From assembly GCA_016169945.1 (NCBI GenBank), contig JADLSH010000190.1, positions 1,364,001 to 1,428,000 on the forward strand: a stretch of DNA of 64,000 nucleotides, read 5' to 3'. How positions within the stretch are numbered: the first letter of the stretch is position 1; each line of letters opens with the position of its first letter. Source of the stretch: Trachythela sp. YZ-2020 (taxonomy: Eukaryota > Cnidaria > Anthozoa > Malacalcyonacea > Clavulariidae). The notes under the pieces were generated by a model. The model had not been told where the DNA came from, searched no databases, and worked only from the letters and a program-made list of their open reading frames with translations. A program made the position numbers and the translations under genes. This document shows, piece after piece, positions 32,573-37,395 of the stretch.

Positions 32573-34312
32573 TAGGGTACTGCCAGTGAATGAGTTAACA
32601 CAGCTGTTCACGAGTGAAGTGCCTCAATTGTATTACACAGGGTCTGATGCAGACAGATTTAAGTTTAATACTGATATATTTAATTGTGTTTTATATCAAT
32701 TATTTGGGGTACAGACCTGCAGTTTGACAGCTTTGCAGGTATTGTTACGAAGGTTAAAAAAAGCACTTTATTTTAGCGCATAAGGTTTGATTGAGTCATG
32801 AGAGTTGAGACGCAAACATGCGCGCAAACTGTGGCTTGCCAACCTTTATCAACGTTTGACCGAAATATGAGAATTACGGAAACTCCCATGCAATTTTCGC
32901 TTGCCAACTCTCACCAACTCTTGTTCTCGTTTGATCAAACGCAATGAAAGTTAGTAAACTCTCATGAGTCATGTACCATAAACTATCAACTCTTGTTCTC
33001 GTTTGACCAAGCCATGAGAATTTATGAACTTCTTGGATGCCAACTCTCAAGTAAACTTTCGCTTAAAAATTCTCATGCAGCTTTTGTCCTTATTTGACCA
33101 AGGAATGAGAGTTGAGGGAACTCTAATGCAAACTCTTGCTTGTCAACTCTCATCGACTTTTGTTCCCGTTTGAGAGTGAGCCATGGGAGTTGAGAAAATT
33201 ACTCTCATGCATGTAAACTCTCTGTTATAGATGAGTTTCACTAAACAATATCGTGCAGCCGTATCACAGTGAGAAAATAATGTCAGTTCTTTTCATTATA
33301 TGTGAGTATATGTGGTAGCTTTATAATTTATTTAGGAGGCAAATAAAGAGAATTAAGAGAAGTGGTTAAATCAGGGCCTTTTTTAACTAATGCACTGGGG
33401 GGGCAAATGCCCCCCCAGCCCCCATGTTTGCCCCCCCAGTCAACTTTTGCCCCCCCAGTGCCCCCCCGGTGAACTGTTTGCCCCCCCCCCAGTGAAGGTC
33501 CCTTGTGTGCAAAAACAAACTTTATAATTTTGAGGAAAATTACGGCACCCCCCCCCCCCCCGTCGACGAGAAAAACAATAATATTTATTGACAAACGTTG
33601 ACGGCCATCCACTTGTTAGGTCCCCTTTTCGATTATTGCCCCCCCAGTAACGATTTCTTAAAAAAGGCCCTGGGTTAAATGTGCTTGCTCCTATAAATGT
33701 CAACGTTCTGAAAATATTTTTTCTACACCGAAAGTAACTCCGAATGTCTCTGCCAATCAGCATTCACCATTGCTGCCATTTTGACCTTCGTCATTGCTTA
33801 TATGCAACTGTGATCGACCCGGATACGCAGACACAAACTAACCACTCTACTCTTCTATTTCCACGAACTTCACTTAAAAACTGTATTATAACAAATGGTA
33901 ATCTCTGAGACTGAAATGGTATATTAAGCAAATCATTGTACTTTATAAACTATAAAACGTTAACTACATGTAACCTCACTGAAAATTACTGTAAATAAAC
34001 TCTGTAAACTGATGCATAAAAAATCAAAGACATTTCTAAATCTGCATTTCCTTAGTGTACACTGTTTAATTTAATTAAGAAATGCAGGAGGCCTAGTTAA
34101 TTTCTTTTTGGGAATAGAGAGGGATGGATAAATATTCTTTTAAAAAATTGTCTGCAACATACCAGGGTGAACATACATGGCTGACCATGGCTTAGATATA
34201 ATTATAACATACCATTACTGTAATTAAACCCCTCGCTCTGAAATCCAAGTCCAGTGGTAACTGTGATGACAAATATCAGGTAATACTTGATGACCCATGT
34301 CTTCAGAATCAT
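12594..34312 (-). CDS. Large secreted modular protein: 9 TSP1 repeats, 3 six-Cys modules, long low-complexity segments (about 2,250 aa)
   Basis: Twenty-one exons: 34213..34312, 24427..25998, 23601..23780, 22965..23138, 22052..22306 (end uncertain), 21015..21764, 20721..20927, 20318..20431, 20155..20211, 19756..19920, 19488..19658, 18531..18701, 18134..18307, 17813..17992, 17477..17683, 16877..17260, 15941..16114, 15346..15504, 14646..14801, 13940..14166, 12594..13763. All introns are phase 1 except the last (phase 0); lengths sum to 6,747 nt, a multiple of three. Order: signal peptide; Asn/Asp-rich segment; two TSP1; Ser/Asn/Thr-rich linkers; one TSP1; two small linkers; six TSP1; Lys-rich linker; three six-Cys modules; Ser/Leu/Gly repeat tail. 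TSP1 repeats carry WxxW motifs typical of C-mannosylation. An extracellular matrix or mucus role is likely (inference). The first exon is 8.2 kb upstream of the second, with genes of the other strand in between, and is the weakest link. A frame break lies near 21.8 kb. Confidence 0.75.
13940..14166 (-). CDS. Exon 20: linker, phase 1 in and phase 0 out
   Basis: 227 nt; acceptor ctacccttacag|ATCCTG, donor TTCG|gtaagt. Acidic first third, then a basic stretch KKTLRRPWLRLSKSALNEIL. No cysteines. Confidence 0.7.
14270..14530. repeat. 17-bp minisatellite (ATGGGTAAAATGTCCAT), about 15 copies
   Basis: It lies in the intron between exons 19 and 20 of the large gene. Its unit length is not a multiple of three and it lacks stops, so all minus-strand frames look open. 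These are not genes. Confidence 0.9.
14646..14801 (-). CDS. Exon 19: six-Cys module 3
   Basis: 52 codons, phase 1-1; acceptor gttatcgcag|GTGTTC, donor AAAG|gtaaag. VLKTPVRMTCGKDPC aligns with exon 6 of the 610-aa paralogue. Confidence 0.85.
15346..15504 (-). CDS. Exon 18: six-Cys module 2
   Basis: 53 codons, phase 1-1; acceptor tttcgctttag|TTGAGA, donor ACTG|gtaaga. CERDPCQVSMC and CKPVYFDQTGNVLNC. Confidence 0.85.
15641..15811. repeat. Foldback repeat, CGACGTTTCGAG family
   Basis: Arms containing TACAACAAGAACTTCGACG and its complement surround about 70 bp of unique sequence. It is followed by CAGGTAGATTGATC as in the copy at the left edge. It lies between exons 17 and 18. Confidence 0.7.
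15941..16114 (-). CDS. Exon 17: six-Cys module 1
   Basis: 58 codons, phase 1-1; acceptor ttcctgtcttag|ATCAAT, donor AGCG|gtatgg. An acidic lead precedes CGFNPCRLAKC and CDPVYYDSSG. It matches exon 4 of the 610-aa paralogue. Confidence 0.85.
16165..16480. repeat. SINE tail fragments
   Basis: Two diverged minus-oriented tail pieces (GTCCTAGAGGTCCAGTAAGG twice) and a plus-oriented piece (TTTCCTCCTGTAGAAACACT). Confidence 0.6.
16522..16799. mobile_element. MITE containing a tRNA-like segment
   Basis: Terminal inverted repeats of 22 bp or more start CTGTGACTATTTGACCGGCA (16522 and, inverted, ending 16799). Inside, the minus strand at about 16660-16735 reads as a tRNA-like segment with GGCATAGTGGTTGG and GGGTTCGAATCC boxes. 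Confidence 0.65.
16877..17260 (-). CDS. Exon 16: 128-residue linker with basic cluster
   Basis: Phase 1-1; acceptor tatttgtgcag|TTGTTA, donor GAAG|gtaaga. Amphipathic Lys/Leu stretch (LFSDLKKKLIENLKKLAP), Thr/Ser-rich middle, then SRRKFGRKG, a possible proprotein-convertase site. Confidence 0.7.
17318..17412 (-). mobile_element. SINE fragment (head and start of body)
   Basis: Complement of the SINE segment from GTCTTTCATCTCTGTGACC to CTCAGTCACATGTGGG; it lies between exons 15 and 16. Confidence 0.6.
17477..17683 (-). CDS. Exon 15: TSP1 repeat 9, with a GC donor
   Basis: 69 codons, phase 1-1; acceptor tctgctttcag|TGGACG. DGGLSDWTAWSSCSQSCG, RERSCTKPPPTGGGKNCSG, KKPCHP, then a short Asp/Pro tail. 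The only donor that keeps phase 1 is CCAG|gcaagt, a GC-AG intron with otherwise perfect consensus. Confidence 0.8.
17813..17992 (-). CDS. Exon 14: TSP1 repeat 8
   Basis: 60 codons, phase 1-1; acceptor ttttttcag|AACCAG, donor AAAG|gtaaag. NGGFSQWSNWSSCTLDC, RTRMCDNPKPLYGGLECAG. Confidence 0.85.
18134..18307 (-). CDS. Exon 13: TSP1 repeat 7
   Basis: 58 codons, phase 1-1; acceptor ttttattctatag|TTGACG, donor ACAG|gtatga. DGGFSHWQSWSECHKSCG, FCNNPPPSDGGKTCHG, final PCTG. Confidence 0.85.
18325..18500 (+). mobile_element. tRNA-derived SINE fragment
   Basis: It contains GAGGTTCGATTCCTGCAATA, ATTATAATTCCGCCTCAGTC and GGTATTCTCAGGGTAC. Tail missing. Confidence 0.65.
18531..18701 (-). CDS. Exon 12: TSP1 repeat 6
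   Basis: 57 codons, phase 1-1; acceptor tttcctctttag|TAAACG, donor CCAA|gtaaac. NGRWSLWSDWSNCPVTC, RQRTRSCDNPPPSHGGVTC, final SCP. Confidence 0.85.
18929..19103. repeat. 175-bp near-perfect palindrome
   Basis: Arms from GGCGGTTGACTGTTGTG through CTACCTGAAAAATACAATG to the CGACGTTTCGAGCGAAGG core are mirrored around about 19016. Longest copy of this family; intronic between exons 11 and 12. Confidence 0.8.
19488..19658 (-). CDS. Exon 11: TSP1 repeat 5
   Basis: 57 codons, phase 1-1; acceptor tttctgtctag|TGAATG, donor TCTG|gttgga. NGDWSTWSDWTPCSQSCG, RMRKCDNPAPLYGGEKCYG, final ACSG. Confidence 0.85.
19756..19920 (-). CDS. Exon 10: TSP1 repeat 4
   Basis: 55 codons, phase 1-1; acceptor tgtcatccag|AACTGG, donor CCAG|gtagga. 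FFLWSPWSVCSLACGQGG, RTRTRRCRGRGKPNC and YCPG. Confidence 0.85.
20155..20211 (-). CDS. Exon 9: 19-codon linker
   Basis: 57 nt, phase 1-1; acceptor atatagttaaag|ATGAT, donor CAAG|gtatga. Small and acidic (DDIFTGPKHE). The acceptor has a weak pyrimidine tract. Confidence 0.4.
20318..20431 (-). CDS. Exon 8: 38-residue linker
   Basis: Phase 1-1; acceptor ttatgttttag|AAATCC, donor CGAG|gtaatg. Hydrophilic product containing VKVKKLQGDAVQELVNHG; no cysteine. Supported mainly by splice sites and phase. Confidence 0.5.
20721..20927 (-). CDS. Exon 7: TSP1 repeat 3
   Basis: 69 codons, phase 1-1; acceptor ctctgttttag|GGGAC, donor CCAG|gttaga. DGDWSTWTDCSSSC, then CDRDYQTRSKKIC and a final ICPG. It lacks the GG motif, so this is a diverged TSP1. 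Confidence 0.8.
21015..21764 (-). CDS. Exon 6: 250-residue Ser/Thr/Asn-rich linker
   Basis: Phase 1-1; acceptor tgctgacttag|AACGAC with a TACTAAT branch-point-like sequence about 20 nt upstream; donor AAAG|gttcgt. It has several NxS/T sequons and no cysteines. Reading past the donor stays open for the 87-nt intron, a multiple of three. Confidence 0.65.
22052..22306 (-). CDS. Exon 5: Ser/Asn/Lys-rich linker, 3' end uncertain
   Basis: Acceptor aattttttag|AAGAAC gives phase 1. The donor AATG|gtaaac at 22052 keeps phase 1 with the next exon. However, the frame stays open to about 21794 with the same composition, so the true exon may be longer and the join to 21764 may instead hide a frameshift. 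Confidence 0.45.
22325..22925 (+). mobile_element. tRNA-derived SINE interrupted by a MITE
   Basis: The head TTGGTGGCACAATGGTTAGT starts at about 22330 and the body resumes at 22585 (TTTCTGCAATATGCAGTTGT), followed by about two tail units. The break is a MITE with a target duplication (next entry). Confidence 0.75.
22380..22575. mobile_element. MITE nested in a SINE, 9-bp target duplication
   Basis: GATCAGGGT occurs at 22371-22379 and 22576-22584. The element is mostly an inverted repeat (CCAACTTTTTGTAAATTCCG and GAGGAACCGCTGACG with complements). A 9-bp duplication is typical of Mutator-like elements, but the family assignment is inference. Confidence 0.75.
22965..23138 (-). CDS. Exon 4: TSP1 repeat 2
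   Basis: 58 codons, phase 1-1; acceptor ttttttag|TGGACG, donor CCACG|gtacac. Motifs WTTWSSCSETCG, RMRICMNPRPQYGGKDCPG and PPCHG. Confidence 0.85.
23170..23580 (+). repeat. Tandem SINE tail units
   Basis: About three to four units of the CCTCCTGTAGTAACACTGG type between TSP1 exons 3 and 4. Confidence 0.75.
23601..23780 (-). CDS. Exon 3: TSP1 repeat 1
   Basis: 60 codons, phase 1-1; acceptor tttgtccag|CGTTTG, donor CCAG|gtgtgc. Motifs WGQWSIWSAC, SATCDGGKRSRERKC and a final HCPG. Six cysteines. Confidence 0.85.
23830..23970. repeat. Inverted repeat with CGATCGACCTTTTGCGATCG
   Basis: GATCGACCTTTTGCGATCG and TTTGAATTATGAGC in the left half are mirrored in the right half. MITE-like; intronic. 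Confidence 0.6.
24300..24372. repeat. (ACAAC)n microsatellite
   Basis: About 14 uninterrupted 5-bp units, about 55 bp downstream (in transcript sense) of the end of exon 2 of the large gene. Confidence 0.9.
24427..25998 (-). CDS. Exon 2: 524-residue hydrophilic segment with Asn/Asp tracts
   Basis: Phase 1-1; acceptor tttttcag|AACTTC, donor GATG|gtaagg. Contents: a short repeat zone near 25565-25660 (GLTRGNL, GLTRDNL, GVTRGNM), a unit of about 53 codons duplicated in tandem (24731-24891 and 24892-25050, both containing DPIASKYGITNANDTLSS), and an Asn/Asp run coded by GTT/GTC triplets at about 24600-24720. No cysteines or folded domain were seen. The long open frame on the opposite strand is a by-product of codon bias. 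Confidence 0.75.
26097..26590. repeat. Minisatellite with GGGAAACATGGCTAGGAAAC units
   Basis: About nine units of roughly 53 bp, each with TGGTTTGTCCACCTTCGGG. A shorter array at 31690-31890 is its duplicate. Open frames in it are artefacts. Confidence 0.85.
26737..28345 (+). CDS. Small secreted/GPI-anchored-like protein A, divergent Frizzled-type CRD (183 aa)
   Basis: Two exons, 26737..26958 and 28016..28345, joined at phase 0 (donor TTTGCG|gtatga, acceptor ctacaccaacag|TCAACC). Signal peptide about residues 1-22; two Cys in exon 1; in exon 2 the run C-x8-C-x6-C (PCLEKVIRMSC, EVC), then C-x5-C and further cysteines; the C-terminus is hydrophobic (FTIAAILTFVIAYMQL), like a GPI-attachment signal. 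C-x8-C-x6-C is the spacing of the central Frizzled CRD cysteines, so a Wnt- or lipid-binding-like fold is proposed (inference; two of the usual ten Cys seem absent). A degraded duplicate is at 32263-33811. The gene lies on the opposite strand inside the inferred first intron of the large TSP1 gene. Confidence 0.7.
27065..27300 (+). mobile_element. tRNA-derived SINE of a third family, in the intron of gene A
   Basis: A tRNA-like head with GTCAGAGCGCTGCACTGG and GCAGGTTCTATTCCTGCC is followed by TTTCGCAACTGCTCCTGGTT. Part of the same 3' region occurs inverted near 29985. Confidence 0.55.
27430..27775. repeat. Irregular tandem repeat AACTCTCATGTAAACTCTCG
   Basis: Repeats around AACTCTC-ATG and CTTGTTCTCGTTTGACCAAG; a diverged copy is in the duplicated intron at about 32800-33225. 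Confidence 0.7.
28496..28501 (+). terminator. Polyadenylation signal AATAAA of gene A
   Basis: AATAAA about 150 nt after the stop codon; the same sequence follows the duplicate copy near 34000. Confidence 0.6.
28503..29374. other. Intergenic sequence, no gene seen
   Basis: It includes a C-run near 28887 and AT-rich sequence. No splice-compatible coding frame was found. Confidence 0.4.
29375..31621 (+). CDS. Small secreted/GPI-anchored-like protein B, divergent Frizzled-type CRD (193 aa)
   Basis: Exons 29375..29587 and 31253..31621, phase 0 (AAAGAG|gtatta; ttaaaaacag|GTACCG). Start at ATG of MQRYLAL, matching MQRILAL in gene C. Signal peptide about 1-20 ending VYCG; eight cysteines, with C-x8-C-x6-C (ECYNIVLKTIC, EIC) then C-x5-C-x14-C (VCMHYMDC, FGKTFLESMC); several N-glycosylation sequons; C-terminus SSVSLITQLIMITLVVQLLA after a GSAS stretch, as in GPI precursors. 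FGKTFLE resembles the FGFxWPE zone of Frizzled CRDs. Paralogue of C (close) and A (distant). Confidence 0.75.
30280..30637. mobile_element. MITE with GGGCTATTCCA termini, in the intron of gene B
   Basis: Inverted ends GGGCTATTCCAA and CCCCCCCTATTGAGGAACC enclose repeated ATTTCCATGGGG units. Possible 3-bp flank ATT. Confidence 0.7.
31644..31649 (+). terminator. Candidate polyadenylation signal (ATTAAA) of gene B
   Basis: ATTAAA 23 nt after the stop codon. Confidence 0.4.
31690..31890. repeat. Minisatellite, duplicate of the 26.1-kb array
   Basis: About four units with GGGAAACATGGCTAGGAAAC, followed by the same CGCGCGC and ACTACGTCATTGAATTAATT flank seen after the 26.1-kb array, marking the start of the segmental duplication. 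Confidence 0.8.
32263..33811 (+). pseudogene. Degraded duplicate of gene A
   Basis: The first exon copy starts at the ATG at 32263 and keeps the signal peptide, but about 44 bp are deleted after LGP, shifting the frame to an early stop. Most of the second exon is missing; only the last 26 codons or so and the stop (33735-33811) remain, next to the intron end TTTTTTCTACACC. The intron copy also carries a MITE absent from gene A. Confidence 0.85.
33372..33672. mobile_element. hAT-like MITE with exact 8-bp target duplication
   Basis: Ends CAGGGCCTTTTTTAA and its complement; interior of GCCCCCCCAGT repeats. GGTTAAAT flanks at 33364-33371 and 33673-33680. The homologous intron of gene A has a single GGTTAAAT at about 27884-27891, an empty site. 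Confidence 0.9.
34213..34312 (-). CDS. Candidate exon 1 (signal peptide) of the large TSP1 gene
   Basis: The ATG at 34312 opens 33 codons plus one base: MILKTWVIK, then a hydrophobic stretch YYLIFVITVTTGLG, then polar residues with an NYS sequon. The donor AATG|gtatgt is phase 1, as the 24427..25998 exon needs. No other secretory start with the right phase was found upstream of 25998. The link spans 8.2 kb and is inferred. Confidence 0.5.
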
Positions 34313-35620
34313 TTTTCGACATTCACACTTTCACAACAAATCCTTGACAAGCAAAATGATTCAATCATCTTAACATGCCATCCTATAAAAACATTATTAC
34401 TTTGCATGTTGGTATGGCTCAGTAAAGGGGGGTACGTGAGAAAAGGGGGTCGGGGTGTAGGAAGCAACTTCAACAAGAAACTTGAGAGCTTTAAATTTGA
34501 CCAAGAATATGATTGCAAACTTGTACAATTATATTTGTCATTTGCACAACAGTCAGGTAACATTTTGCTGTGGTCACTGCCTACTTGTTTGCTAGGAATA
34601 AAGACAGCAAATTATGACATGACTGACACACAAATTACTAAATTCCTGTACTTCAATATCTGACTTATAGTCGCACTTGTAATACAGTAATTAATCTATT
34701 AGGCTCTCCAAACTCCATTTGTTTATTGACAGTCTCAAATAGAATGTTTATATTTCCATTGTTTCACAAATAAATATTTCTAACTAATTCAATATAACAG
34801 GCAATGGGTAATTGTTCCAGAAGAGATCAACACTTGCATGCCCGTTGCACACAGAGGAAATTGGTGCTGTTCGGGAAGGGAAGAATCTAATTCTGATAAA
34901 AGTTAATGGTTCTAGGACATCCGAAGACTTCCCATTTCCTCTGTGGGGGATGTGTGGATGTTTTCTGGAATGATTCAATACCACATTGTCCACAAACGAA
35001 TTTTTATTAGTAATTTTGATTTCTATATAGCTGTTCATATTTCGATCTTATCTATGATTTAACTCAGAATGTTGCAAATTGCACATTTACAAAAAAGTAA
35101 CAATATATTTAAATGAGATTATGATTAAAAGATTCGATTATTCGAATGATAGTTGATATGACACAAAGTCAATAAAGTTATAAATAAATACACATTTGTA
35201 ACAGTATTTAAATAAAATAAACAAAATTAAGAACGTACTTACAACTCTACCTTTTATTAAGCTCGCGTGTTTATATATAGATTACATTTCTGTATTCAGA
35301 AATTATATTCAACATAATGTGATTTACGATCATCTTTTATCGATCCATGAAAAAAGTATCGTTTAAAATAGTCTCAGCAGGTATTTTGTTATCATTTATA
35401 TTTATAAATAACACATGTCAAACTTAGTGTATACTTCTCTGACACGTTGGATACTTCATGTTATGCCGGTATATCTGAAATAACCCGAGGAACGAGTTGT
35501 TGTATATTCCGAGGGTCCGAAGATCGAGATGAATATTTTTGAGTTTTAATACACGCCATCTTTTGATAGGCAGGCAGCTAAACCGAAAAATTGTGCGATT
35601 TTTGATAAAAATATAAAACT
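34313..35620. other. Sequence without recognised genes
   Basis: Upstream of the candidate first exon of the large TSP1 gene, AT-rich beyond 35040. It should hold that gene's promoter; no clear TATA box in the right orientation was seen. Confidence 0.35.
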
Positions 35621-35624
35621 TTTA

Positions 35625-36120
35625 GCTCAATTCCTGCAATATGCAGTTGTCTGGTTATAATTTCACCTGAGTCGCTTGTGAGAAGAGTGCCTGAGTTCCA
35701 GTTTGACTTTATCAATCACCGCAGGCATTCTCCAATTATTCCGGTTCCTCTTGAAGTAACAATGGATCAATTCAAAGAGATAGCATCTACTGGGATCTAA
35801 GTAGACTTGCTCCAAGTCTGTCTCTTAAAGGGTTTTTTATTGGGGAGTTATAAAGGATTGGGGAGTTATAAAGGACGAGATTGGGGAGTTATAAAGGGCG
35901 CACGGTTGACTGTTGTGTAAAACTACCTGAAAAATACAATGAACTCCCCAATCCTTTATAACTCCCCAATACAAACCCCTTCAAGAGACAGACTTGGAGC
36001 AAGTCTAGGATCTAAGGAGAACATTTTAGAACTGGTAGAGCTCATCCAGTGTAAATTTTGTTAATTTAGTTTAGGGTTTCTTCGTGTTGTAAAACTTGAT
36101 TTTACTGGACATGACTAGGA
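35625..36120 (+). mobile_element. tRNA-derived SINE, headless and interrupted
   Basis: Body from AATTCCTGCAATATGCAGTT, tail split by a MITE at 35802-36007 and resuming at GGATCTAAGGAGAAC. Confidence 0.7.
35802..36007. mobile_element. MITE with perfect 25-bp ends and 9-bp target duplication
   Basis: Ends TAGACTTGCTCCAAGTCTG plus TCTCTT; GGATCTAAG flanks at 35793-35801 and 36008-36016. Interior repeats of GGGGAGTTATAAAGGATTG and a fragment of the GGTTGACTGTTGTGTAAAAC palindrome family. Confidence 0.85.
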
Positions 36121-36337
36121 AGGACAGCTTAGATTCTGGGAAAAACGCTAGAGCTATTTGAAGACGTTGCTCCAGTTGTAATATAGGGGTCAATGGACAA
36201 CACCACCCAGTCCACTGACCCAATCACACTATGAATGGAATTCTAAAACGTCACTAATTAGGTGCAATTAACGCCACCCAATTAGTGATTCTTAATTACG
36301 AAAGTAAATTCTGAAGAAGTTCGCGGATTCCTTTGGG

Positions 36338-37395
36338 ATGATGCAACGTATTTTGGCATTGGTCATAGTTTTTCTGGGACTAACCATTCCTCATGTATAC
36401 TGTGGCTATGAAAGTTTGGTGACCCTCATTAGACCACTGAATGCGACTGAAAGATGTATGAATGTAACAGATATACATCCATCTCTATTCAATGACTGTC
36501 CGCTACCACCGTTTGCTGTCTTGGAAATGGATTATGTGATGGCAAGAAAGGAGGTATGCCCAAGTGCTTGATAGTATATAATATTTAATGTCGATTACAA
36601 TGTCGACGAAGTGTTGTTTAATCTTTTTCAGGTAGTTCAGACACAAACCACGGCAGCTTATTGTAGAATACTACCTACACTGGAACACCACGTTTGAGAT
36701 ATCTTTTTCAGGTAGTTCAGACACAAACCACGGCAGCTTATTGTAGAATACTTTATACATCAATTTCAATCGAGTGAGATGCAGAAAAAAAACATCTTGT
36801 ATTCCAGAATACTACCTACACTGGACCCCCACGTTTGAGATATCTTTTTCAGATAGTTCAGACACAAACCACGGCAGCTTATTGTAGAATACTACCTATA
36901 CTGGACCACCACGTTTGAGATATCTTTTTCACGTAGTTCTGAGACACAAACCACGGCAGTTTATTGTAGAATACTACCTACACTGGACCACCACGTTTGA
37001 GATATATCCTGTCTCATAAACAGATACCGAATGTGGGATTATCTAAAAGCAGATTGGCTCCAGATTGCTATGGTGTTGTCTTGAGGACATCATGTATCAT
37101 GTCGATTTATTATTGTACATCGGACAGTTACGTTGTGGGAATGTTTAATTACGAAGTTTGCATGAAATACATGGCCTGTGGCGTGGATCAGTTTGGTACA
37201 TCATTTCTTGATGATTCATGTCTTAATCTTGTCCGAGATTATACCGATCATCTCTACAACGGAACCGATCATTTCACATATTATGCAACCGGAAAAAGAG
37301 AAGCTACTGGCAGTGGCAGTTCTGTATACAAGTCCTTCTTACAACATATTATGATTCTCGCATTACTCTTTCAACTGTTGGCAAAGTATATGTAA
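36338..37395 (+). CDS. Small secreted/GPI-anchored-like protein C, divergent Frizzled-type CRD (195 aa)
   Basis: Exons 36338..36553 and 37024..37395, phase 0 (AAGGAG|gtatgc; ctcataaacag|ATACCG). Two in-frame ATGs (36338, 36341); the second matches the start of gene B. Signal peptide ends HVYCG; eight cysteines in the same positions as gene B, including C-x8-C-x6-C (DCYGVVLRTSC, YYC) and VCMKYMAC, then FGTSFLDDSC. Hydrophobic C-terminus after TGSGSS suggests GPI anchoring. The 470-bp intron is mostly a tandem repeat that reaches the splice acceptor. Confidence 0.75.
36625..37006. repeat. Tandem repeat in the intron of gene C
   Basis: About four units of TTCAGGTAGTTCAGACACAA, CCACGGCAGCTTATTGTAGA and ACCACGTTTGAGATAT. 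The same family occurs near 8640, 11970, 48880-49340 and 61800. Confidence 0.8.

Noticed and set aside
34784..35038. 84-codon minus-strand frame
   Set aside because: No signal peptide, no splice sites of fitting phase, and unremarkable composition.
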